Origin: Deltaproteobacteria bacterium
GTDB lineage: Bacteria > Desulfobacterota > Binatia > HRBIN30 > CADEER01
Length of the DNA stretch: 64,000 nucleotides
Assembly: GCA_029262455.1 (NCBI GenBank)
Contig: JAJCZJ010000053.1
Location: 45,348 to 109,347 of the forward strand
Reading direction: 5' to 3'
Shown here: positions 56,737-64,000 of the stretch, piece by piece
Position numbering within the stretch: the first letter of the stretch is position 1
Layout of the letters: each line of letters begins with the position of its first letter
The notes under the pieces: model-generated
The model's database searches: none
Seen by the model: the letters and a program-made list of their open reading frames with translations, nothing else
Told to the model about the DNA's origin: nothing
Made by a program: the position numbers and the translations under genes

Positions 56737-56826
56737 CGTGACAAACTCCCAGGGCAGGTCTGCCTCAACAGTCCTCCGAAAGACAGACGTGTGCGTAAAG
56801 ACGATTCGCCGCGCGTAAAGTGTCTC

Positions 56827-58104
56827 TCAACGGACCGTCGTGCCGGAAGCCCCTTCGATCGCGGGCAACGCGTGGCGCAACCAATTCTGCCGCCAGGGTA
56901 CAACATCCAGACTTGCAATCCGGTCCCGCAGCATCTGAATCACGCCACGCCCTTCAGAGTGTCGGCAGAGTTTACGCAACAGATCCACCAAGTCCACTTC
57001 ATCACGAAATAGAAACCCGTTCTCACCGTCAGAAACAACCTCCCGCAAGCACTCTCCATAATCCAACACACAGACCGGGAGGCCGACACCAAGCATGTCT
57101 GCAACTTTCATCGGCAGATCGACGCCTGACGAAGACCGATGCAGACACAGACCAAAGTCAGCCGCGGCTAGGAACGCAGGGTAGTCCGCATCCTCGAGCC
57201 AGACGGTGTGCACTTCGACGTCTCGCAAGTCGGCCTCGAGGATCTCCTCCTTGAAATGATCGCGCCGCGGGCCGCGGCCCGACAACAGCACCAGGAGACG
57301 CGGGTCGCCTTTCTCCGATCGCCAACTTCGCAACGCTCTGATGAGCACGTCGAAGTCCTCGTCGGCACTCCAACTCGTCGAAGAGACGAGCAGAATCCGA
57401 CGCCTATCGAGCAGCTCGTCAAGTAGCTCCGGACCGAGCCTGAGGACCGAACAAACTTCCCTTACCAAATCACTCCTGGAATGCTCGCGCATCGCAACGA
57501 ACCTCTCTCCCGGATGGTCGCGCACAGTCACCGCCTCCAGTTCGGCGTGTTCGGCCAACCACTCGCCCATCGCATCCGACACACAGAGCTGGATGTCCGC
57601 ATACCTCGCAAGCCACAGCTCGATGCGCCCAGACAGCCGCACAATCCAATGATCCTTACCGAGCCGCAGTCCGAGAACGGTCCATCCAAAATTGTGCCAA
57701 TCCACAATCAGTCGCGACCGATGCAATCGGGCGTAAACGATGAGTATCGGAAGTACGTATACCGCAGGGGGGTTCTGCAAGAGAATCACGTCTCCTCGAC
57801 CTAGCCGGCGCAGGACAGTGACAAACTCCACAAGCGCGCCAAGAAGACGCGGAACCACCCCTAACAAATAGAGAGACCGGCTCGACGAAGCCGGCTTGGG
57901 CGACGCCAAAGGGCGTACGCAAATATTCGGATCCTCCGCAATCTGGGCGCCCACTGGACTGTCGACGTAGCCAATCAACTCAACACGGTAACCCACCGAG
58001 GCAAGGGCGGTTGCGTGCATACACATACGCGGGCTCCGCCCGATATCTCCCAGAACCACCACCAGGGCCAGACCTCGCTCCGAAGCACTCGCGCCACTCA
58101 CCAA
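56827..58104 (-). CDS. ALG1-like beta-mannosyltransferase (GT33-type)
   Basis: The 425-residue protein reads like eukaryotic ALG1: VVVLGDIGRSPRMCMHA at the start, LLQNPPAVYVLP, LIVDWHNFGWTVLGL, STSWSADEDFDVLIRAL and CLHRSSSGVDLPMKVADML. ALG1 transfers the first mannose to chitobiosyl-diphospholipid at the cytoplasmic face. No N-terminal membrane helix is evident, in contrast to the eukaryotic enzyme. It overlaps the STT3 gene by seven bases. The exact sugar transferred here is inference. Confidence 0.87.
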   Translation of the reverse strand: MVSGASASERGLALVVVLGDIGRSPRMCMHATALASVGYRVELIGYVDSPVGAQIAEDPNICVRPLASPKPASSSRSLYLLGVVPRLLGALVEFVTVLRRLGRGDVILLQNPPAVYVLPILIVYARLHRSRLIVDWHNFGWTVLGLRLGKDHWIVRLSGRIELWLARYADIQLCVSDAMGEWLAEHAELEAVTVRDHPGERFVAMREHSRSDLVREVCSVLRLGPELLDELLDRRRILLVSSTSWSADEDFDVLIRALRSWRSEKGDPRLLVLLSGRGPRRDHFKEEILEADLRDVEVHTVWLEDADYPAFLAAADFGLCLHRSSSGVDLPMKVADMLGVGLPVCVLDYGECLREVVSDGENGFLFRDEVDLVDLLRKLCRHSEGRGVIQMLRDRIASLDVVPWRQNWLRHALPAIEGASGTTVR

Positions 58105-60890
58105 AGGATCCTCCAGGTCGAGATGTCCCCGGCTAGGCCCGGTCGTTCGTCGAAGGGCTCAAAAAACTTCACGTAATCTGCTCCGAGGAAAGAAAGCTTG
58201 GTAAACGTCCCCCGAAGGAGCTCGACCGGTGCGACCAGAACCTGTCCGCCAGATCGATCGTACAATACGCTCGGCAAAGATGAGTCCTCGTGCACTTCGT
58301 GCTCTTTCAGGGAGCCTGCATCTGCAGTCAACAAATACCTCGGCATCTGATCGCTCTCGCGACCCTGGCGATCTCGCACACGAAGGATTACTCGACTCGG
58401 AACCTCGGACGAAATCGAGACTGACACCAAGACCCGGCCGTCGTCCATTCGTCCGCTGGTCCGGCAAACCAGCGCCGACTCGCCAACCTCGGGACCGGCA
58501 GAAGTCTTTTCACAAGATGTCCAGTCGCCAGAAACGTACCTCTGCGGATTCAGCGACGGATTGTTGGGCCGCGCGACCACACGCTCAGCCTGGGTTGGGG
58601 ACAATCCGAACTTCGCGATCACTTCGCCGACAACCTCGTCGAACGAACCGCTGGCGCGGTCGCGCGCGTACGCCGCCGGAAAACTCCAGTCCGAAAGCAC
58701 TTTCCAGCCGGCCGACCGCCTCAGTTCGCTCGGCAACAGCAGGTATGCCGGCGCAGGCACACAGTGCGTCGCCGCGAGCACTTCGGCAACCTCCGACGCG
58801 CTCAATCCACATTGCTCCAAAACAGCGAGTGCGGCGGAACGATCGACAACCACGATTGCTTGCAGAGCTTCGAAAGCTTCGGTCTCCGATAACCCCGCAC
58901 TCTGCAGCCGACCGAACCCCCCGCGATGGCCTTCGGGTTCTGGAAAGGCCGCGGACCCGCAATTCAGCATGCGCAAGATACCGTAGGTCTCGTTCTCGGT
59001 ACCGGCGTGCAAAGCACGCGCGACCCAATAATGAACGTGGGTTCGCAGCGTCCCGCCATCACTGAGAACCGGTCGCTCGGCAAAATACTTGATGAAGTAG
59101 CCATAATCCCACCACGAGTTGACCACCGCGCCAGCAGGTGACTCCTCCCGCAGGCGGGTCAGCGCCCCGTGCCAGGTGTCGTTCATCGTGGGGATGTAGT
59201 TTCGTCCCAGATCGAGACCACGTGACACAGGCCCCGCAGCGACGAGAGCCAGCATCACGAACGCCGCGGCGCGCGCGACGTAATGGTCCATGAACCCAAG
59301 ACGACAGATCCAATCGTAGAGCCGGCCGCTCGCTACTGCGAACAGAACACCGATCGGCGGCGCCAGGAGAATCAGGAAGCGCGTGCCGCTGTGCGCAAGG
59401 ATCAATGCACCCACGAACCAGACGATCACCAACGAACCCGCGCCTTGATCCTCGAGGCCCTGCCCGTCCTCTGCCAAGAAAGCTCCGACCACCACCGCCA
59501 GCGGTAGCAACAAGAGAGCCGCGAGGTAGTACGGATCTGCCCCACTCAGGGTCAGCAGGTAGCGATACAACAGATTGCCCCCGATCAAGACTGCGAAGTG
59601 CCAAGGAAGCCAACCGGACCTTGGCAGCATCAACAAGATCAACCCGAGCCAGGCGGCGAAGAAGTACACGGGACCTGCCATCGAACGGGCGATGCCCATC
59701 AGGCTCGGATCGCGCAACTCACCGACCGTTCCGAACACGTCCGGCCAAATCAAGTCCGGAGGCCTCAATAGCACCGCCGAATTGTCTGCCCCACGACTCA
59801 CAATCGTCGTCAAGACACCCGCCGGTGTATCGTCCGCGCCGACGAACCACGTCGCCCCGGTCGCAAGAGCCAGGTACATCGAAAAAACGAAAACCGCAGC
59901 GCGCAGAGTCAGCGCGACCGGTTGCGCCCTTCCAACCAACCATCGCACCGCACAGAGCACAACATTCGCTCCGAGACCCAATACGACAACAGCGAACGGA
60001 AACATCCAGCCGCTCCACGTCGCCGCGTGCGCACCGGTCGCTAGGGCCGCGATCAAGATCCAAAACGCGCGGCGCAATATCGTCAAGGCGCAAACCGCCT
60101 CGACCGCTCCCCAAACTTCGAAGAGCGGCAAGACAACATTCCAGATGTCGTTGTCCGCACCAAAAGAACGAAACAAGACCGAGGTATTGAGACCGATGAG
60201 GATTGCGCATAGGAAACCGCCCAGAGCGCCGCCGAAGCGGCGGCCTAGATAGTAAGACGGCACGATTCCGGCGAGTCCGACGAGCAAAGACAGGAAATAC
60301 GCTGAGACGCTGAGCGGTAAGCCCGGGCGGAGCCACTGACTTACATTGTGCAAGACAGCCAAAGCACGCGCGTGCATGGAGGTCGCATAGCGAGCGACGG
60401 TACCTACGGGCGCCAAGGTCATCGTGTCCCGACACTCACCATCCTCGATCGAGTCACAGGCGCTGCCGCTGCGCAGCAGGTTGCGCGCACTGCGCAGCCA
60501 CGCGTAGCTGTCGAAACCGCCAAGATAGGGATAAGCGTTACCGCTCCCGTCTTCGAGCGAGTAATAGTCCCTCCAGCGAGCCTCAGCCGCAAACAATCGC
60601 TGCGCATACTCTGTCGGATGATCGCGGATCCAAGTATCAACGTCGCGCCCACCGACTCTGCGATCGGCACTAGCGAGAAGCTCGGACACTTCCGCTCGCG
60701 TCGCAGACAGCGCTCGCTGATCGATACCTGCAAAAAGTAGCGGCTGCACGCGCACCCAAAGAACGAGGAGCGATGCCACCAGGATCAATCCAAGGTCCAA
60801 TCCAAGGTCCAAGCCGAGGTCCAAGCCCAGGTCCAACCAACGTTCCCGCAACCCACGCAAGGCGCTAGGCTTTCCGCCGTCGAAACTCAT
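58098..60890 (-). CDS. STT3/PglB/AglB oligosaccharyltransferase
   Basis: A 930-residue enzyme with about thirteen helices and a large C-terminal outer domain. Catalytic features: FDSYAWLRSARN in the first loop, SFGADNDIWNVVLP as the second acidic site, TVGELRDPS (TIxE/SVSE site), and WWDYG at residues 593-597 with YFIKYFAERPVLSDGG. These transfer a lipid-linked glycan to Asn in sequons. The ATG at 60890 removes a low-quality 147-residue extension and overlaps the upstream gene by 26 bases. The N-terminus carries four LDLG repeats before the first helix. Confidence 0.9.
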   Translation of the reverse strand: MSFDGGKPSALRGLRERWLDLGLDLGLDLGLDLGLILVASLLVLWVRVQPLLFAGIDQRALSATRAEVSELLASADRRVGGRDVDTWIRDHPTEYAQRLFAAEARWRDYYSLEDGSGNAYPYLGGFDSYAWLRSARNLLRSGSACDSIEDGECRDTMTLAPVGTVARYATSMHARALAVLHNVSQWLRPGLPLSVSAYFLSLLVGLAGIVPSYYLGRRFGGALGGFLCAILIGLNTSVLFRSFGADNDIWNVVLPLFEVWGAVEAVCALTILRRAFWILIAALATGAHAATWSGWMFPFAVVVLGLGANVVLCAVRWLVGRAQPVALTLRAAVFVFSMYLALATGATWFVGADDTPAGVLTTIVSRGADNSAVLLRPPDLIWPDVFGTVGELRDPSLMGIARSMAGPVYFFAAWLGLILLMLPRSGWLPWHFAVLIGGNLLYRYLLTLSGADPYYLAALLLLPLAVVVGAFLAEDGQGLEDQGAGSLVIVWFVGALILAHSGTRFLILLAPPIGVLFAVASGRLYDWICRLGFMDHYVARAAAFVMLALVAAGPVSRGLDLGRNYIPTMNDTWHGALTRLREESPAGAVVNSWWDYGYFIKYFAERPVLSDGGTLRTHVHYWVARALHAGTENETYGILRMLNCGSAAFPEPEGHRGGFGRLQSAGLSETEAFEALQAIVVVDRSAALAVLEQCGLSASEVAEVLAATHCVPAPAYLLLPSELRRSAGWKVLSDWSFPAAYARDRASGSFDEVVGEVIAKFGLSPTQAERVVARPNNPSLNPQRYVSGDWTSCEKTSAGPEVGESALVCRTSGRMDDGRVLVSVSISSEVPSRVILRVRDRQGRESDQMPRYLLTADAGSLKEHEVHEDSSLPSVLYDRSGGQVLVAPVELLRGTFTKLSFLGADYVKFFEPFDERPGLAGDISTWRILW
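60791..60837. repeat. 12-bp tandem repeat within the STT3 gene
   Basis: Four near-identical units of the form aaggtccaatcc/caggtccaagcc encode LDLG four times in the N-terminal tail of the oligosaccharyltransferase (on the minus strand). Being a multiple of three, copy-number change would not shift the frame. Confidence 0.8.
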
Positions 60891-61974
60891 CCGGCGACTG
60901 AGCCCGGCTTTCGAGCCATCGGGTCGCGCCCAAGGTCGCCATCGCCGCGAAGGCGACGAGCAACGCCCCAAATGGGCCGCGCGCCACGACCGCGAGAAAA
61001 GCGAGCACCGAAAATACGAGACAAATTGAGTACAGGATGAGCAATGCCCGGCGCTCCGAGAATCCCAAGCGCAGTAGCCGGTGGTGGACATGGTCCCGAT
61101 CAGGTCGAGCGATCGCTGCAACGCCGGCACCGAGCCAACGGCGCAAGACGGCGTGCGCCGTGTCACTGAGCGGTAGCCCAAGGGCCAGGACCGGCACCGC
61201 GAGCACCACTGTCGTCGCACCCTTCTGTAGAGACTGAATCGACAGAACCGCCATCGCAAACCCCAGCAACAAGCTGCCCGAGTCGCCGAGGAAGATGGAA
61301 GCCGGTGGAAGATTATACGGCATAAAGCCAAGCAAGCTGCCGGCCAGGACCGCCCAAACGAGCACCGCGTCGAATCTCCCTTCGATCGCGGCGATGCCGG
61401 TCAGGGTCAACGTCGCAATCAACGCGACCCCAGCCGCCAACCCGTCGAGCCCGTCGATCAGGTTGAAGGCATTGGTGATGAGTACGATCCAAGCCACGGT
61501 CGCCAGCGGCCCCGCCCACCCCAAGTCGACGGTCCCCCCGCTAATCGGGTTCGACACTGCAACAAAACCATAGCCTGCAAAAACGACAATCGTCGCCGCA
61601 AGGGTTTCGAAGAGCAACTTCACGATCGGCGACAGATCGTGAACATCGTCAACAACGCCGAGCACGAGCACCATCAACGCTGCAACCGCGATCAAAAATA
61701 ATCCCATGCCGCCGCCTAGCAGCTGTCCAGGCAGATCGGACGACAGGGCCATCGAGGCCGACAGGGTTACTCCAAACGACAGCGCGACAGCGATCCCGCC
61801 AAGCTGCGGCGTGGTGGACCGATGGAGATGTCGGCCGCCCGGTCGATCGACGACGCCTAGGCGACGGGCCAACAGAGTGACGGCTGGAGTCGCAACCGCC
61901 GACAAAAACAGGGCGGCAGCGGCATGCCCCACATAAAAGGCGATGTCGGCTGATTGGGTCACCGGCTGGCTCAA
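60865..61974 (-). CDS. WecA/MraY-like polyprenyl-phosphate glycosyl-1-phosphate transferase
   Basis: A 369-residue membrane protein with about ten helices and the family motifs VLGVVDDVHDLSP, NAFNLIDGLDGLA, FLGDSGSLLLGF and DHVHHRLLRLG. It moves a sugar-phosphate from UDP-sugar (GlcNAc or similar) onto undecaprenyl phosphate, the first step of a lipid-linked glycan. It is first in the glycosylation operon. The TTG start at 61974 is uncertain; a GTG four codons later is possible. The 26-base overlap with STT3 argues for coupling. Confidence 0.87.
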   Translation of the reverse strand: MSQPVTQSADIAFYVGHAAAALFLSAVATPAVTLLARRLGVVDRPGGRHLHRSTTPQLGGIAVALSFGVTLSASMALSSDLPGQLLGGGMGLFLIAVAALMVLVLGVVDDVHDLSPIVKLLFETLAATIVVFAGYGFVAVSNPISGGTVDLGWAGPLATVAWIVLITNAFNLIDGLDGLAAGVALIATLTLTGIAAIEGRFDAVLVWAVLAGSLLGFMPYNLPPASIFLGDSGSLLLGFAMAVLSIQSLQKGATTVVLAVPVLALGLPLSDTAHAVLRRWLGAGVAAIARPDRDHVHHRLLRLGFSERRALLILYSICLVFSVLAFLAVVARGPFGALLVAFAAMATLGATRWLESRAQSPDEFRRRKA

Positions 61975-62088
61975 GCAGCCCGCTAGCCTGTGATCACGCT
62001 AGCGAGGACGTGCTCAGAACGATCGGCACCGAAAATATAGACCGCAGCGCCAGCGAACCTACCGGGTTTCATCACGCCTCCCCAACCG

Positions 62089-62126
62089 CAAAGAAAAATG
62101 GCGCCTCGGCAGGTAGCCGAGACGCC
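62089..62126 (-). terminator. rho-independent terminator of the metal-dependent hydrolase gene
   Basis: GGCGCCTCGGC (62100-62110) and GCCGAGACGCC (62116-62126) form an 11-bp stem with one mismatch and a 5-base loop. On the minus strand the stem is followed by ATTTTTCTTTG. It lies 57 bases beyond the gene stop and protects the glycosylation operon from read-through. Confidence 0.75.
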
Positions 62127-62182
62127 ACTCCCTTACCAGTACATCGGATAGGAGGCGAGCCGGAGACCGGCCAACCGGTCGG

Positions 62183-62998
62183 TTACGCAGTCAAGCCGAT
62201 TTCCGCCAGATGCGCCTGCGCCATCGCCAGGTCGTCCGTTTGATTCGGGTGAAAGTCGCGCCCGAAGTAGGCTTTGAACCCCTTTACGATTGCACGTCGC
62301 ATTGCACCGCGGTCGCGGCGCTCGAGATCGCGCAACATCGAACGACGCTCCTCGACCGGGATTCCATCCTGTCTTAACAGCATCCGGGTACCGGCGAGTG
62401 CCCACGCCACCAGAACGACAGTCGCGAAGAGAAAACCTCCGATCCGCAGCAAATAGCTCGGATTCACCGCCCGCAGCACATCAAACGCGACCGCCTTGTG
62501 CTCGATCTCCTCGATGGCGTGCCACGCGATCAACTTCCGCATGACGGGATGCGCTTCCTTCAGCCGCGGGTTCTCCAACGTAAACGCACCCAACGTCGCG
62601 GTGTAGTGCTCAGCCCCTGCAGTGATCGCCAGCCGAAAGGATGCCGGCAGCAGCTTCGTGGACAGCGCTGTGAACTTGTGAAACCTGCCTAGAAACGTAT
62701 CGATCCGGTAGCCCTGCCCTCGCAGAGTGGTGAAGTACCGCTCATGCTCGTGCGCGTGACGCCCTTCCTGGCCTGCAAAACCTTTGATCTGCTCGCGTAG
62801 CGCCGGCTCATCGACTTTGTCGAGGTGATCCATCACTGCCCGCACAAAGAACCGTTCACCATCCGGAAACACCAGATTGAGGCCATTGAAGATGTGCGTC
62901 TGCATCGCATTGTCGCCAAACCAGTGACGAGGAATCTCCTCATCGAAGGCCAGCGACACCTTGCGCACCGGAATTTCGTTTCTCACAGACTCTGTCAT
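62183..62998 (-). CDS. Metal-dependent hydrolase / ferritin-like protein (PF10118)
   Basis: A 271-residue helical protein with EGRHAHEHERY, AGAEHYTA and AIEEIEHKAVAFD, the Glu/His pairs of the PF10118 ferritin-like family, and a C-terminal hydrophobic segment (about residues 195-215). GAGGAGTC before the ATG at 62998 decides the start over an upstream frame start. A candidate TetR-type operator and promoter lie about 25-45 bases upstream. Substrate unknown. Confidence 0.82.
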   Translation of the reverse strand: MTESVRNEIPVRKVSLAFDEEIPRHWFGDNAMQTHIFNGLNLVFPDGERFFVRAVMDHLDKVDEPALREQIKGFAGQEGRHAHEHERYFTTLRGQGYRIDTFLGRFHKFTALSTKLLPASFRLAITAGAEHYTATLGAFTLENPRLKEAHPVMRKLIAWHAIEEIEHKAVAFDVLRAVNPSYLLRIGGFLFATVVLVAWALAGTRMLLRQDGIPVEERRSMLRDLERRDRGAMRRAIVKGFKAYFGRDFHPNQTDDLAMAQAHLAEIGLTA

Positions 62999-63025
62999 CG
63001 GAAGACTCCTCGCCAATCAATTCAC

Positions 63026-63040
63026 ACCGTACTAAACGGT
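63026..63040. promoter_or_regulatory. candidate TetR-type operator upstream of the PF10118 gene
   Basis: ACCGT-ACTAA-ACGGT is an inverted repeat 28-42 bases before the start codon. On the minus strand it sits between TTGTAC and ATTGAT, 17 bases apart, which could be a -35/-10 pair. ACCGTTTAGTACGGT resembles sites of some TetR repressors. No regulator gene is adjacent. The rest of 63041-63268 shows nothing else. Confidence 0.45.
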
Positions 63041-63268
63041 ACAAATACCACTCTGTCCGTTTTGGGGGCATTCGTCAAGGAGTACTCGAACGGGCCGAGC
63101 CTTCACCGGTCCGCCGCAAAAAGCGTTGCACCCACCGGCGAGACTTCACTGAGACTTCCGTACGCGCTGCATCCGAAAGCCCTGATCGTCGGGGTCCGTC
63201 CAAACTCACCGTTTGGAGTCGGAGTTGCACTGCCACGACGCAGTCTCCTCCGAATAGAATCGTCGGGA

Positions 63269-63754
63269 CTACAACGCTTCTTCGATCGCCTTGGTCACTA
63301 CCTTGTCCGTCGGCTCGGCAGCTGGGTCGAAGCGGGCTACTACGTTGCCGTTCTTGTCTACGAGGAACTTGGCGAAGTTCCACTTGACGTCGCCCGGACC
63401 GTCGGGCGTCGTTTCCTCCCCGGTCAGGTGCGCATACAGGGGATGACGTTCGTCGCCGTTTACGTCGATCTTGGAGAACAGTGGGAAGGTCACGTCAAAT
63501 CGCGATTCGCAGAAGCTCTTGATCTCTTCGTCGGATCCCGGCTCCTGACCCGCGAACTGATTGCAAGGAAAGCCGACGACAGAGAACCCCCGCCCCTTGT
63601 ACTTGCGATGCAGCTCTTCCAGCCCCTTGTACTGCGGGGTGAGCCCGCATTCAGAGGCAACATTTACCAGGAGCAGGGTCTTGCCGGCAAAGTCGCCGAG
63701 ACTCTTCTCTTCGCCATCGATCGTAGTCGCTTTGAAATCATGAACATTTGCCAT
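63269..63754 (-). CDS. Glutathione peroxidase family protein
   Basis: The 161-residue thioredoxin-fold protein has VNVASECGLTPQY with Cys in place of selenocysteine, GFPCNQFAGQEPG with the active-site Gln, and KWNFAKFLVDKNG with the Trp and Asn of the catalytic tetrad. It reduces hydroperoxides, probably with thioredoxin as donor in this Cys type. No signal peptide. The promoter region borders the intron-like remnant. Confidence 0.9.
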   Translation of the reverse strand: MANVHDFKATTIDGEEKSLGDFAGKTLLLVNVASECGLTPQYKGLEELHRKYKGRGFSVVGFPCNQFAGQEPGSDEEIKSFCESRFDVTFPLFSKIDVNGDERHPLYAHLTGEETTPDGPGDVKWNFAKFLVDKNGNVVARFDPAAEPTDKVVTKAIEEAL

Positions 63755-63871
63755 AGCGCTCTCTTGTCAAAGGCTTGCCCCACTTTCAATAGCCCCCGCC
63801 TCACGCCAAATCGGTAGTGGGTCACTTTGATTCTGAGCTGGCGCAATCGGAGCGAAGTTGGGGTCGCGGTA

Positions 63872-64000
63872 GGGACACCGGTTACCCGGTGCCCCCCGCA
63901 CAGATCCGGACTTGCGGAACTACCGCATCCGGCTCCTGCCTTAGGTTCTGACGCGCAGGCGTTGATCGGGATGAGGATGAACAACACGGGGCTGAGGGAG
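63872..64000 (-). mobile_element. tail of a group II intron-like element (partial, at window edge)
   Basis: Reading the minus strand, a stem-loop GCCGGATGCGG...CCGC..GTCCGG (63906-63932) is followed by GATCTGTGCGGGGGGC and a hairpin CACCGG-GTAA-CCGGTG (63891-63876) capped by a GNRA tetraloop. This order recalls the non-coding RNA of bacterial group II introns. One frame reads SRMR-like and GSVRGAPGNR peptides, familiar as spurious tails of intron reverse transcriptases. The element runs off the window, so size and intactness are unknown. Confidence 0.45.

Noticed and set aside
60891..61331. 147-residue N-terminal extension of the STT3 frame
   Set aside because: It is Cys/Arg/Ser-rich, lacks homology-like features and lies antisense-free but frame-shifted inside the WecA-like gene; MSFDGG at 60890 precedes the expected membrane helix.
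63269..63754. Possible selenoprotein glutathione peroxidase
   Set aside because: The active-site codon reads Cys, not TGA, so no selenocysteine machinery is needed.
1..64000. CRISPR arrays, tRNA or rRNA genes, prophage genes
   Set aside because: No regularly spaced repeats, cloverleaf-like intergenic sequence, rRNA words or phage structural genes were seen when reading the intergenic regions.

Overview
The window is GC-rich, densely coded DNA from a Gram-negative bacterium: it encodes lipoproteins, an outer-membrane porin, an OmpA peptidoglycan-binding domain, Tat signals and NirBD-type assimilation. Enoyl-CoA hydratases, LLM flavin enzymes, a carotenoid oxygenase, DUF3604 proteins and a secreted enzyme ending in a dockerin-like EF-hand pair after a Thr-Pro linker recall uncultured soil lineages of the old Deltaproteobacteria or Candidatus Binatota. 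That placement is inference from gene style, not a phylogeny. No rRNA, tRNA, CRISPR array, prophage or intact insertion sequence was seen. A group II intron-like tail lies at the right edge.

Layout. (1) 138-16598: mixed metabolic and envelope genes: DUF3604/PHP protein, two enoyl-CoA hydratases, GT39-type glycosyltransferase, Tat-exported intradiol dioxygenase, lipoprotein plus NlpC/P60-like protein, ankyrin protein, methyltransferase, DUF1566 protein, and a Rieske-GltB-like fusion beside a membrane-anchored GST-like protein. (2) 16770-31291: a nitrate/nitrite assimilation island: porin, Rieske protein, four-cluster ferredoxin subunit, molybdopterin nitrate reductase, cytochrome b-like membrane protein, NrtABCD-type ABC importer, divergent LysR regulator, and nirB-nirD. 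Three sigma-54 type -24/-12 elements (porin, nrtA, nirB) suggest one nitrogen regulon. A small NrtS-type nitrate transporter sits 20 kb away at 50912. (3) 31633-35090: carotenoid oxygenase and a secreted pectinacetylesterase/Notum-like hydrolase. (4) 35137-42115: a tight six-gene operon of PspA/IM30, substrate-binding protein fused to OmpA, ABC permease, ABC ATPase, membrane coiled-coil protein and AAA+ ATPase. It looks like an envelope-stress or envelope-transport machine and is one of the two best candidates for an undescribed system. (5) 42331-53632: NamZ-type muramidase, a VOC/ArsR/SRPBCC/MFS cluster whose first VOC gene carries an in-frame amber codon, and assorted oxidoreductases and small proteins. 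(6) 53747-61974: a five-gene operon that looks like a complete bacterial N-glycosylation pathway: WecA-like phosphoglycosyltransferase, STT3-type oligosaccharyltransferase with WWDYG, ALG1-like and ALG11-like glycosyltransferases and a PglK-like flippase. (7) 62183-64000: ferritin-like metal-dependent hydrolase, glutathione peroxidase, and the intron-like remnant.

How the genes may work together. The nitrate island can bring nitrate across both membranes, reduce it to nitrite with electrons probably drawn from the quinone pool, and reduce nitrite to ammonium with NirBD. The glycosylation operon can build a lipid-linked glycan, flip it and transfer it to asparagine. The PspA operon physically couples an ABC importer to peptidoglycan, a membrane-remodelling protein and an unfoldase. 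All functional calls come from reading motifs by eye; no database search was run.
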